64,000 nt of DNA from Symsagittifera roscoffensis (Eukaryota > Xenacoelomorpha > Acoela > Convolutidae). Shown piece after piece: positions 11,461-24,500 of the stretch. The notes beneath the pieces are model-generated. The model was given only the letters and a program-made list of their open reading frames with translations, did not search any database and was not told where the DNA came from. The stretch's first letter is position 1. The number at the start of each line of letters is the position of its first letter. The position numbers and the translations under genes are program-made. The DNA lies in the NCBI RefSeq assembly GCF_963678635.1, contig NW_026971060.1:49209-113208 (forward strand), read 5' to 3'.

Positions 11461-11688
11461 TTATTGTAAAGTTTGTGTTCTTTCTAATTCACATAGTTGA
11501 TGTAATGTTTCTAATTCTGAAAGTGACATTTCTTGAAAAATTCTACTAATTGTGTAGTCTAGTTTCATGTATGAGTGGATGTCATCATGAATTGCGCCAA
11601 AATATGTCTTGTTCATTAGTGATAGTTCTTGTAATTGTGTATTTTTTGTGTCTTGTGGTTTTATTTTTTCCACGAGGGTTTCCTGCAT
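11461..11688 (-). pseudogene. Short helical frame between envelope-like segments
   Basis: A 75-codon minus-strand frame with a charged, leucine-rich C-terminal half (EMSLSELETLHQLCELERTQ) that would form an amphipathic helix. It lies between the ectodomain-like frame (11739-12669) and the membrane-proximal frames, in line with them, so it is probably an intervening part of the same protein. No domain recognised. Confidence 0.35.
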
Positions 11689-11738
11689 TTCTGAGAAGTT
11701 TTACTGGGGGTTTTTTCATTTAGAGGATGATGAATAGC

Positions 11739-12669
11739 TTAGGGATACTGTATTATTTTTCCAGTGTTCATATCGAAACCTTGTTTGTATTCGACAAGTA
11801 TTTCGGAAAATTGTGTTTCATAGAGTGGATTTTTATATTTACATGCAAATTCTGTTTCTTGATAGATTTGAAAACGTGTTAATTTATTTTCGATATTGTG
11901 GATGTTTCTAAATTTAGTGTTTTGCTGTCTTTTTTGACTTGCGTTGACATTTTCAAATGGTATTGATTCTTTAAAACATTTTTGATGAAATTTTATCATT
12001 CTAGCGTGTATTTTTGCTACTTGAAATGTCGTACATGTGTCTTCGGGAAACCAGAAAATTGTTGCTTGTGTACTTGTCATAGGATCACAGTAGCCTTGGT
12101 CGTTTTTGCAAGGTAGTCTGATTCCTTGGTATATTATAGTGTTCTCATCTAAATCTCGTGTGAGTTGTACTTTTTCAAGTTGTATTTTCCAATCAAAAAA
12201 CATTATTTCTTGGTATCTTTTAATTTTTGTATCGGCTTTGCAGTTTGAAGGATTATCTATTCCAATGTGTGGTATCCAATGTTTGTCGTGAATATCATAA
12301 GTTAATCTTCCGTGTGCTCCATTATATGGGTATTTTTTGTCTAATTTAATGTCCTTGTTATCTTTCAAGTTCTGCTTGATGTGCGGAGTCTGTGAAAACT
12401 TGAAAGTTTACTATTTTTTTGTTTGAGTTTTTATTTTTTGTCAAATTTAATCTGAGTAGTTCATTTTTACAATCTTCGGGTTTTAGGTGCAAAAATCTTT
12501 CTACATTGCTTCGATATAAAGATTCGTGATCAAGTCGGTTTTTATTTCCATTTGAGACTTGTGAACAGTGTACTTTCTTTTTGGAAAATGTCGCTGTGAA
12601 TTTATAGCCTGTTAGTGTTGTTGCTCGGGTTTTTGAGTATAATGTAGCTATTATGTCTGTAGTTTCCAT
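11739..12669 (-). pseudogene. Envelope-like glycoprotein ectodomain, one frameshift
   Basis: Frame 12669-12358 begins METTDIIATLYSKTRATT and continues, after a shift of frame near 12360, into 12368-11739. The second part contains spaced cysteines and the segments GIRLPCKNDQGYCDP, FWFPEDTCTTFQVAKIHAR and FQIYQETEFACKYKNP. These segments match what I remember of the envelope-type ORF that accompanies invertebrate LTR-type elements, but I cannot search. No signal peptide is evident at the preserved start, which may lie upstream (12820-13434). The element is decayed and the gene is not functional as it stands. Confidence 0.5.
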
Positions 12670-12819
12670 AGCTTGTAGTTCTGATTCGCATTGTGTTACA
12701 TGATTTATAGCATATTTGTGCAGTGTTTTTTAATCGTTTTCTTCACAATCAAAGTGTGTTACTAATAAATCCTGAGGTCCTGTGCGAGGAGATGGATTTT
12801 GATTTAGTTCGGAAAAAAT

Positions 12820-13434
12820 TTAAAAAAAAGGTGTTGAAATGTGAAGATCTAAAAATATACATGTATATGATAATCCTGAGTGTGTGTTATAAAAAGTTAT
12901 ATATCCAATTGTCTTTTTGGCAAATCTGTCGCATTTATATATGACTTCAGTTGTAATAATTGGTGGAGGTAATGATTGAGCTGTTATATTTGGTGGGCTT
13001 AGGGGAAAGGGGTGTTGAACAATTTTGTTAAGTGTTACTGTCATTTCAAATTTTAATGTGAGACTATTTCGTTGAAGTATTTGAATGTTATGTTCTTGAA
13101 CATCTTTGTGAATGTCTTGTCTGTATCGTAGTCTATTTAGTGCCCAATTGTGAAGTCGACTATTTTTTTGATGTTGTCCAAATAATGGAGGAGGTGCTAC
13201 GAATGTATTCCAATCTAATCGTAGGGGGGTCTTTGTGGATGATTGTTTTTGGTATCTGGCGTCAAGAATTGTTGGAAAATTTAGGGGGAAAAGTGATGGT
13301 AATATTTGACTTATTGAAGGTGTTGATGGATGGGAAAGTATTTCTGGTAGGTATGATAATGTTGTATCAGAAGAAATATTAGTTGGTTCATTTACTATTT
13401 TTGGTTCACCTGAGTTTTTGTGTGTGTTGCCCAA
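12820..13434 (-). pseudogene. Proline/serine-rich open frame upstream of envelope-like region
   Basis: A minus-strand frame of about 200 codons. The first 70 residues are Pro/Ser/Thr-rich, the middle is basic and helical (SRLHNWALNRLRYRQDIHKD), and the C-terminal half alternates Pro-rich runs with hydrophobic strands. No domain is recognised. It has the AT-rich composition of the envelope-like frames that follow and is probably part of the same element. Confidence 0.35.
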
Positions 13435-13999
13435 TATGGTAGGTGTTCGGTAGATTCTGGGGTGTTAAAAGGATTTTTACCAATTTGTTCTGATGTGGGA
13501 GTTGAACCTAAACAATCTGATGGAAGATTCGAATGCTTTTTTGTGAAGCAAGTGTGGGATTTTCTGGAAATGTGCTTATAGAAAGTTCTGAGGTAGTTGG
13601 TGTTGGTGATTGAGGTATATTAAAATGAACTCTGGGGCATTGAAAGTTTCTGTTTCGTCTTGGATGTATGATTTGTCTAATTATTTCAAATGTATTTTGA
13701 TTTTGACCAATATGACTTACTCGGTTAAGATCTTGTTGTAGAGTGGGATATAGATTATATGTCGGTTCGTATGAGGTTCGCTTAAAGGTGCGTGGCCAAC
13801 AACTGGTTCTAATAGTTCAGATTATATGTCGGTTCGTATGAGGTTCGCTTAAAGTTGCTTGGCCAACAACTGGTTCTAATGGTTCAGAAAGTGTATGGAT
13901 TGTCTTGAAACGAGATGCGTGTTGTTGATTGGGGGTTTTGGGTAGTTGTAGGTGTTAATGGGCTTTCTTGGGAAGTTGTTGGTGGGGGCTGGTTTGGTG
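13435..13999. other. AT/GT-rich element end up to the satellite junction
   Basis: No long frame. The minus strand encodes short Pro/Thr-rich stretches (for example PPTTSQESPLTPTTTQNP) that run directly into satellite sequence at about 14000, where TACAGAAAAAACT-type monomer sequence begins. It contains a 67-bp tandem duplication listed separately. Confidence 0.6.
13752..13885. repeat. 67-bp tandem duplication
   Basis: Two adjacent copies (13752-13818 and 13819-13885) starting AGATTATATGTCGGTTCG differ at only a few positions. A unit of 67 bp is not a multiple of three, so the duplication shifts any coding frame across it. Confidence 0.9.
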
Positions 14000-15599
14000 G
14001 TACAGAAAAAACTCTTTCGGCAACAGTTGACGGAAGGCGACTTTTCGTCAATTGCTTTGAAGCTTTTTTGAGCAAATGAAACAGAGACGCAAATTGTATT
14101 GAAAAACCCGTTATGCGACAATTAATGGAAAGCGACATTTTGCCGACTGTGTCGAAGCTATTTTGAGCAATTGAAAACGGACACAAAAACTTACAGAAAA
14201 ACCCGTTAGCCGACAACTGATGGAAATAGATAATTTCACCGATTGCGTCGATGCGTCGAAGCTTCTTTTAGCAATTGAAAGAGAGACGCAAAATTGTACA
14301 AAAAAACCATAAGGCGACAACTGATGGAAAACGACAATTCGCCGATTACTTCGAGGCTATTTTGAGCAATTGAAACAGAGGAGCAATCTTGTAAAGAAAA
14401 CCCTTTAGGCGACAACTGATGGATAGATTTGAGCAATTGAATCAGAGATGCAAAATTGTACAGAAAAACCCGTTAGGTGACAATTGATGGAAAACGACAA
14501 TTCGCCGATTACTTTGAGGCTATTTTGAGCAATTGAAACAGAGGAGCAATCTTGTAAAGAAAACCCTTTAGGCGACAACTGATGGATAGATTTGAGCAAT
14601 TGAATCAGAGATGCAAAATTGTACAGAAAAACCCGTTAGGTGACAATTGATGGAAAGCGACATTTTGCCGATTCCGTCTAAACTATTTTGAGCTATTGAA
14701 GCAGAGACGCAAAACTGCACAAAAAAAACCGTTTGGCGACAACTGATGGAAAACGTCTTTTCGGCGATTACTTCGATGCATTTTTGAGCAAATGAAACAG
14801 AGGGGAAAAAATTGTACAGAAAAACCAGTTAGGCGAGAACTGATGGAAGATGGAAAGCGACAATTCGCTGATTCTGTCGAAGCTCTTCTCAGCAAATGAA
14901 TCAGAGACGCAGAATTGTATAGAAAAATCTCGTTAGTGACAACTGCTGGAAAACGACCTTTCGCCGATTACTTCGATAATTTTTGAGCAATTGAAATTGA
15001 GATGTCAAATTGTACTGAAAAACCTTTCAGCCGACAAAAGGAAAGAAGGAAAACGACATTTCACCGATTGCGTCGAAGCTATTTAGAGCAATTGAAACTG
15101 AAATGGAAAAGTCGTACAGGAAAACCAGTTAGGCGGCAACTGATGGATGATGGAAGGCGACATTTCGCTGATTGCGTCGAAGCTGTTTTGAGCAATTGAA
15201 GTAGAGATGCAAAAATGTACAGCAAAAATCTCGTGTGGCGACAACTGATTGAAAGTGATATTTCGCTGAGTGCGTCGAAACTATTTTTAGCAATTGAATG
15301 AGAGACGCAAAATTGTACATAAAAAACCATAAGGCGACACTTGATGGAAAACGACAGTTCGCCGATTACTTCGAGGCTATTTTGAGCAATTGAAGAAGAG
15401 ACGAAAAATTGTACAGAAAAAACTCTTTCGGCGACAGTTGATGGAAGGCGACTTTTCGTCAATTGCTTTGAAGCTTTTTTGAGCAAATGAAACAGAGACG
15501 CAAATTGTATTGAAAAACCCGTTATGCGACAATTGATGGAAAGCGACCTTTTGCCGACTGTGTCAAAGCTATTTTGAGCAATTGAAAACGGACACAAAA

Positions 15600-18500
15600 A
15601 CTAACAGAAAAACCCGTTTGCCGACATCTGATGGAAATAGATAATTTCACCGATTGCGTCGAAGCTTCTTTTAGCAATTGAAAGAGAGACGCAAAATTGT
15701 ACAAAAAAACCATAAGGCAACAACTGATGGAAAACGACAGTTCGCCGATTACTTCGAGGCTATTTTGAGCAATTGAAACAGAGGAGCAATCTTGTAAAGA
15801 AAACCCTTTAGGCGACAACTGATGGAAAGCGACATTTCGCCGATTACTCCGAAGCTATTTTGAGCAATTGAAACAAAGATGCAAAATTGTACAGAAAAAC
15901 CCGTTGGGTGACAATTGTTGGAAGGCGACATTTTGCCGATTCCGTCGAAGCTATTTTGAGTTTTTAAAGCAGAGACGCAAAACTGCACAAAAAAACCGTT
16001 AGGCGACAACTGATGGAAAACGTCTTTTCGGCGGTTACTTCGATGCATTTTTGAGCAAATGAAACAGAGACGAAAAATTGTACAGAAAAACCAGTTAGGC
16101 GAGAACTGATGGAAGATGGAAAGCGACAATTCGCTGATTGTGTCGAAGCTCTTTTCAGCAAATGAATCAGAGACGCAGAATTGTATAGAAAAATCTCGTT
16201 AGTGACAACTGCTGGAAAACGACCTTTCGCCGATTACTTCGATAATTTTTGAGCAATTGAAATTGAGATGTCATGTTGTACAGAAAAACCTTTCAGTCGA
16301 CAAAAGGAAGGAAAACGACATTTCACCGATTGCTTCGAAGCTATTTAGAGCAATTGAAACTGAGATGCAAAACCGTACAGGAAAACCAGTTAGGCGGCAG
16401 CTGATGGATGATGGAAGGCGACATTTCGCTGATTGCGTCGAAGCTATTTTGAGCAATTGAAGTAGAGATGCAAAAATGTACAGCAAAAATCTCGTGTGGC
16501 GACAACTGATTGAAAGTGACATTTCGCTGGTTGCGTCGAAGCTATTTTTAGCATTTGAATGAGAGACGCAACATTGTACAGAAAAAACCATAAGGCGACA
16601 CTTGATGGAAAACGACAGTTCGCCGATTACTTCGAGGCTATTTTGAGCAATTGAAACAGAGACGAAAATGTGTACAGAAAAAACTCTTTCGGCGACAGTT
16701 GATGGAAGGCGACTTTTCGTCAATTGCTTTGAAGCTTTTTTAAGCAAATGAAACAGAGACGCAAATTGTATTGAAAATCCAGTTATGCGACAATTGATGG
16801 AAAGCGACCTTTTGCCGACTGTGTCGAAGCTATTTTGAGCAATTGAAAACGGACACAAAAATTTACAGAAAAACCCGTTAGCGGACAGCTGATAGAAATC
16901 GACATTTCACCGATTGCTTCGAAGCTATTTTATGCAATTGAAACAGAGACGCAGAATTGTATAGAAAAATCTCGTTAGTGACAACTGCTGCAAAACGACC
17001 TATCGCCGATTACTTCGAAGATTTTTGAGCAATTGAAATTGAGATGTCAAAGTGTACAGAAAAACCTTTCAGTCGACAAAGGAAGGAAAACGACATTTCA
17101 CCGATTGCGTCGAAGCTATTTTGAATAATTGAAGTAAAGATGCAAAAATGTACAGTAAAAATCTCGTTTGGCGACAACTGATTGAAAGTGACATTTCGCT
17201 GATTGAGTCGAAGCTATTTTTAGCAATTGAATGAGAGACGCAAAATTGTACAGAAAAAACCATAGGGCGACACTTGATGGAAAACGACATTTTGCCGACT
17301 GTGTCGAAGCTATTTTGAGCAATTGAAAACGGACACAAAAACTTACAGAAAAACCCGTTAGCCGACAACTGATTGAAATCGAAATTTCACTGATTGCGTC
17401 GAAGCTTCTTTAAGCAATTGAAAGAGAGACGTAAAATTGTACAAAAAAAACCATAAGGCGACACTTGATGGAAAACGACAGTTCGCCGATTACTTCGAGG
17501 CTATTTTGAGCAATTGAAACAGAGGAGCAATCTTGGAAAGAAAACCCTTTAGGCGACATCTGATGGAAAGCGACATTTCGCCGATTGCTCTGACGCTATT
17601 TTGAGCAATTGAAACAGAGATGCAAATTTGTACAGAAAAACCCGTTAGAAGACAATTGATGGAAGGCGACATTTCGCCGATTCCGTCGAAGCTATTTTGA
17701 GCTATTGAAGCAGAGACGCAAAACTGCACAAAAAAAACCGTTGGGCGACAACTGATAGAAGACGTCTTTTCGGCGATTACTTCGATGCAATTTTGAGCAA
17801 ATGAAACAGAGACGAAAAATTGTACAGAAAAACCAGTTAGGCGAGAACTGATAGAAGATGGAAAACGACAATTCGCTGATTGTGTCGAAGCTCTTTTCAG
17901 CAAATGAATCAGAGACGCAAAATTGTACAGAACAACTCAATTGGCGTCAACTGATGGAAAGCGACAATTCGCCAATTGCGTCGAAACTATTTTCAGCAAT
18001 AAAAAAAGAGACGCAAAACTGTACAGAAAAACCAGTTGAGCGACAACTGATAGATGATATAAGGCGACTTTTCGCCGTTTGCGTTGAATTTTTTTCGAGC
18101 TATTGAAACTGAGACGCAAAAGTGTAAACAAAAACCTGTTAGGCGATAACTGATGGAAAGCGACATTTCGCCGATTACTTCGAAGCTTTTTTGAGCAATT
18201 GAAATAGATACGCAAATACGTATAGAAAAACCCGTTAGGCGAATACCGATGGAAAGCGACATTTCAACGGTTGCGTCGAAGCTATTTTTAGCAATTGAAA
18301 CAGAGACAAAAAATTGTATAGAAAATGCCATTAGGCGACAACTGGTGGAAAACGAGATTTCGCCGATTACTTCGAAGCTATTTTGAGCAAATGAAACAGA
18401 GACGCAAAATTTTATAGAAAACTCGTTAGGCGACAACAGATGGAAAGCGACATTTCATCGATTGGGTTGAGGCTGTTTTGAGCAATTGGAACAGAGGCGC

Positions 18501-21500
18501 AATCTTGTAAAGAAAACCCATAATGCGAATTTTCATGGAAGGCCAAATTTTGCCAATTGCGTTGAGGCTATCGTGAGAAAATGAAACAGAGACGCAAAAT
18601 GGTAAAGAAAAACCGTTAGGCGACAACTGATGGAAAGCGACACTTCGCCGATTGCGTCGAAGCTCTTTTGAGCTATTGAATCAGAGACACAAAGCGTACA
18701 GAAAAACCAGTTAGTCGACAACTGATAGATGATGGAAGGTGACATTTTGCCAATTGCATCGAAGCTCTTTTGAGCAATTTAAAACATGCTCGAAGTTTTA
18801 CAAAAAAAAACCGTTAAGCGACATCTAATGGAAGGCAACTTTTCGCCAATTGCGCGAAGCTATTTTGAGCAATTGAAAACAGACTCAAACTTCTACGGAA
18901 AAACCCGTTATGCGACAACTGGTGGAAAGCGACATTTTGCCGATTGCGTCGAAGCTCTTTTGAGCAATTCAAAGCATGCTCGAAGTTTTACAAAAAAAAC
19001 CGTTAGGCGACATCTGATGGAAGGCAGCTTTTCGCCAATTGCGCGAAGCTATTTTGAGCAATTGAAAAGATACTCAAAGTGTTACAGACATAATCATTCA
19101 GAGACAACTAATGGAAACCGACATTTCAACAATTGCATCGAAGCTATTTTATGAAATTGAAACAGAGACGCAGAATTGTATAGAAAATCTTGTTAGTGAC
19201 AACTGCTGGAAAATGACCTTTCGCCGATTACTTCGAAGATTTATGAGCAATTGAAACAGAGACGAAAAGTTGAACAGAAAAAACTCTTTCGGCGACAGTT
19301 GATGGAAGGCGACATTTCGTCAATTGCTTTGAAGCTTTTTTGAGCAAGTGAAACAGAGACGCAAAATTGTATTGGAAATCCCGTTAGGCGACAACTGATG
19401 GAAGGCAACACTTCGCCGAATGCACCGAAGCTATTTTGAGCAATTGAAAAATGAGACAAAGCTGTTTAGAAAAACCCGTTAAGCCACAACTGATAGAATG
19501 CGAAATTTCGCCGATTGCGTCAAAGCTCTTTTGAGCTTTTGAATCAGAGACACAAAATGTACAGAAAAACCAGTTAGGTGACAACTGATGGATGCTGGAA
19601 GGCGACATTTTGCAAATTGCGTCGAAGTTCTTTTGAGCAATTCAAAACAAACTCGAAATTTTACAGAAAAAACCGCAAGGCGACATCTGATGGAAGGCAA
19701 CTTTTCGGCGATTGCTCGAAGCTATTTTGAGCAATTGAAAAGAGGCAAAAAAATTTACAGATCAAACCGTTAAGCGACAACTGATGGAATCCGACATTTG
19801 AACGATTGCATTGAAGCTATTTTAGGCAATTGAAACAGAGACGCGGAGTTGTATATAGAAACCCGTTAGTCGACAACTGGTGGAAAACGACATTTCGCCG
19901 ATTACTTCGAAGCTATTTTGAGCAATTGAAACTGAGACGCAAAATTTTACATAAAACTCGTTAGGCGACAACTGATGGGAAGGATATTTGATCGATTGCG
20001 TCCAGACTATATCGAGCAATTGAAACAGAGGCGCAATCTTGTACAGAAAAATTCGTTCGGCGACAGTTGATGGAAGGTGACATTTCGTCATTTGCTTTGA
20101 AGTTTTTTTGAGCTATTGAAACAGAGACGAAAAGTTGTACAGAAAAAAATCGTTCGGCGACAGTTGATGGAAGGCGACATTTCGTCAATTGCTTTGAAAC
20201 TTTTTTGAGCAATTAAAAACTGACACAAAATTGTTTAGAAAAACTCGTTAAGCCATAACTGATAGAAGGCGAAATTTCACCGATTGCGTTGAAGCTCTTT
20301 TGAGCTATTGAATCAGAGACATAAAATCTACAGAAAAACCAGTTAGGCGACAACTGACGGATGATGGAAGGCGACATTTTGCCAATTGCGTCGAAGCTCA
20401 TTTGAGCAATTCAAAAACAGACTCGAGGTTTTACAGAAAAAACCGTTAGGCGACATCTGATGGAAGGCAACTTTCGCCGAGTGGGTCGAAGCTATTTTGA
20501 GCAATTGGAAACAGACACAAAATTGTATAGAAAAACCCGTTAGGCGACAACTGATGGAAGCTAATTCTTCGCCGATTGCGACGAAGCTATTTTGAGCAAT
20601 TGAAAACTGACACAAAACTGTTTAGAGAAACCCGTTGAGCCACATCTGATAGAAGGCGAAATTTCACCGATTGTGTCGAAGCTCTTTTGAGCTATTGAAT
20701 CAGAGACACAAAATCTACAGAAAAACCAGTTAGGCGACAACTGATGGATGATGGAAGGCGACATTCTGCCAATTGCGTCGAAACTCATTTTAGCAATTCA
20801 AAACAGACTTGAAGTTTTACAGAAAAAACCGTTAGGCGACATCTGATGGAAGGCAACTTTTCGCCGAGTGGGTCGAAGCTATTTTGAGTAATTGGAAACA
20901 GACACAAAATTGTTTAGAAAAACCCGTTAGGCGACAACTGATGGAAGGCGACGTTTCGCCGGTGGCGCGAAGCTAGTTTGAGCATTTGAAAGCAGACACA
21001 AAAGTTTGCAGAACAAACTGTTAGGCGGCAACTGATGGAAACCGACATTTCAACGATTGCGTCGAAGCTATTTTATGCAATTGAAACAGAGACGCAGAAT
21101 TTTATAGAAAAACCCGTTAGTCGACAACTGGTGGAAAACGACATTTCGCCGATTACTTCGGAGCTATTTTGAGCAATTGAAACAGAGACGCAAAATTTTA
21201 CAGAAAACTCGTTAAGCGACAACTGATGGAACAAGATATTTCATCGATTGCGTCGAGGCTATTTTGAGCAATTGAAACAGAGGCGCAATATTGTACAGAA
21301 AAACTCGTTCGGCGACAGTTGATGGGAGGCGACAATTCGTCATTTGCTTTGAAGCTTTTTGAGCAATTGAAACAGAGACGAAAAATTGTACAGAAAAAAC
21401 TCGTTCGGCGACAGTTGATGGAAAGCGACCTTTCGTCAATTGCTGAGCAATTGAAACAGAGACGCAAAATTGTAAAGGAAAACCCGTTAGGTGATAACTG

Positions 21501-24500
21501 ATGGAAGGCAACTCTTCGCCAATTGCGCCGAAGCTATTTTGAGCAATTGAAAACTGACACAAAATTATTTAGAAAAACCCGTTAAGCCACAACAGAAAGA
21601 AGGCAAAATTTCACCGATTGCGTTGAAGCTCTTTTGAGCTATTGAGTCAGAGACACAAAATCTACAGAAAACCAGTTAGGCGGCAACTGATGGATGATGG
21701 AAGGCGACATTTTGCCAATTGCGTCGAACCTCTTTTGAGCAATTCAAAACAGACTCGAATTTTTACAGAAAAAACCGTTTGGCGACATCTGATGGGAGGC
21801 AACTTTTCGCCGATTGGGTCGAAGCTATTTTAAGCAATTGAAACAGAGACGCAGAATTGTACAGAAAAACCCGTTAGACGACAACTGGTGGAAAACGACA
21901 TTTCGCCGATTGCGCAAAGCTATTTTGAGCAATTGAAAATAGACTCAAAGTTTTACAGAACAAACCGTTAGGCGACAACTGATGGAAACCGACATTTCAA
22001 CGATTGCGTTGAAGCTATTTTAAGCAATTGAAACAGAGACGCAGAATTGTACAGAAAAACCCGTTAGACGACAACTGGTGGAAAACGACATTTCGCCGAT
22101 TACTTCGAAGCTATTGAGCACTTGAAACAGAGACGCAAAATTTTACAGAAAACTCGTTAGGCGACAACTGATGGAAACCGACATTTCAACGATTGCGTGG
22201 AAGCTATTTTAAGCAATTGAAACAGAGACGCAGAATTGTACAGAAAAACCCGTTAGACGACAACTGGTGGAAAACGACATTTCGCCGATTACTTCGAAGC
22301 TATTTTGAGCAATTGAAACAGAGACGCAAAATTTTACAGAAAACTCGTTCGGCGAGAGTTGATGGAAGGCGACCTTTCGTCAATTGCTTTGAAGATTTTT
22401 TGAGCAAGTTAAACAGAGACGCAAAATTGTAAAGGAAAACGCGTAAGGTGACAAGTCATGAAAGGCAACTTTTCGCCGATTGCGCGGAAGCTAATTTGAG
22501 CAATTGAAAACTGACATAAAATTGTTTAGAAAAACCCGTCAGGCGACAACTGATAGAAGGCGAAATTTCGCCGATTCTGTCGAAGCTCTTTTGAGCTATT
22601 GAATCAGAGACACAAAATTTTACAGAAAACTCGTTAGGCGACAACTGATGGAAAAGGATATTTCATCGATTGCGTCGAGGCTATTTTAAGCAATTGAAAC
22701 AGAGGCGCAATCTTCTACAGAAAAACTCGTTCGTTGACAGTTGATTGAAGGCGACCTTTCGTCAATTGTTTTTGAAAATTTTTTGAGCAAATTAAACAGA
22801 GACGCAAAATTGTAAAGGAAAACCCCTTAGGCGACAACTGATAGAAGGCGAAATTTCGCCGATTCTGTCGAAGCTATTTAGAGCAATTGAAACTGAGATG
22901 CAAAACCGTACAGGAAAACCAGTTAGGCGGCAGCTGATGGATGATGGAAGGCGACATTTCGCTGATTGCGTCGAAGCTATTTTGAGCAATTGAAGTAGAG
23001 ATGCAAAAATGTACAGCAAAAATCTCGTGTGGCGACAACTGATTGAAAGTGACATTTCGCTGGTTGCGTCGAAGCTATTTTTAGCATTTGAATGAGAGAC
23101 GCAACATTGTACAGAAAAAACCATAAGGCGACACTTGATGGAAAACGACAGTTCGCCGATTACTTCGAGGCTATTTTGAGCAATTGAAACAGAGACGAAA
23201 ATGTGTACAGAAAAAACTCTTTCGGCGACAGTTGATGGAAGGCGACTTTTCGTCAATTGCTTTGAACTTTTTAAGCAAATGAAACAGAGACGCAAATTGT
23301 ATTGAAAAACCAGTTATGCGACAATTGATGGAAAGCGACCTTTTGCCGACTGTGTCGAAGCTATTTTGAGCAATTGAAAACGGACACAAAAATTTACAGA
23401 AAAACCCGTTAGCGGACAGCTGATAGAAATCGACATTTCACCGATTGCTTCGAAGCTATTTTATGCAATTGAAACAGAGACGCAGAATTGTATAGAAAAA
23501 TCTCGTTAGTGACAACTGCTGGAAAACGACCTATCGCCGATTACTTCGAAGAATTTTGAGCAATTGAAATTGAGATGTCAAAGTGTACAGAAAAACCTTT
23601 CAGTCGACAAAGGAAGGAAAACGACATTTCACCGATTGCGTCGAAGCTATTTTGAGCAATTGAAGTAAAGATGCAAAAATGTACAGTAAAAATCTCGTTT
23701 GGCGACAACTGATTGAAAGTGACATTTCGCTGATTGAGTCGAAGCTATTTTTAGCAATTGAATGAGAGACGCAAAATTGTACAGAAAAAACCATAGGGCG
23801 ACACTTGATGGAAAACGACATTTTGCCGACTGTGTCGAAGCTATTTTGAGCAATTGAAAACGGACACAAAAACTTACAGAAAAACCCGTTAGCCGACAAC
23901 TGATGGAAATCGAAATTTCACTGATTGCGTCGAAGCTTCTTTAAGCAATTGAAAAAGAGACGCAAAATTGTACAAAAAAAACCATAAGGCGACACTTGAT
24001 GGAAAACGACAGTTCGCCGATTACTTCGAGGCTATTTTGAGCAATTGAAACAGAGGAGCAATCTTGGAAAGAAAACCCTTTAGGCGACATCTGATGGAAA
24101 GCGACATTTCGCCGATTGCTCTGACGCTTTTTTTTTTGAGCAATTGAAACAGAGATGCAAATTTGTACAGAAAAACCCGTTAGAAGACAATTGATGGAAG
24201 GCGACATTTCGCCGATTCCGTCGAAGCTATTTTGAGCTATTGAAGCAGAGACGCAAAACTGCACAAAAAAAACCGTTGGGCGACAACTGATAGAAGACGT
24301 CTTTTCGGCGATTACTTCGATGCAATTTTGAGCAAATGAAACAGAGACGAAAAATTGTACAGAAAAACCAGTTAGGCGAGAACTGATAGAAGATGGAAAG
24401 CGACAATTCTTTTTGAGCAAATTAAACAGAGACGCAAAATTGTAAAGGAAAACCCCTTAGGCGACAACTGATAGAAGGCGAAATTTCGCCGATTCTGTCG

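Larger units (their letters stand above)
5381..13999 (-). mobile_element. Transposon-derived insert between oppositely oriented satellite arrays
   Basis: This 8.6-kb block interrupts the satellite. All its sizeable frames read on the minus strand. It has two compositional halves: an AT-rich half (about 9.9-13.9 kb) with envelope-like frames and low-complexity proline/serine/threonine-rich coding, and a visibly GC-richer half (5.4-9.85 kb) with an SGNH-like open frame. I found no terminal direct or inverted repeats, no target-site duplication, and no reverse transcriptase or integrase inside it, so it is a fragment or a rearranged element rather than a complete LTR element. The flanking satellite is inverted across it, which simple insertion into an array would not produce. 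Confidence 0.7.

Noticed and set aside
5381..13999. Complete LTR retrotransposon
   Set aside because: No LTRs, no RT or integrase, no target-site duplication, and flanks in opposite orientation.
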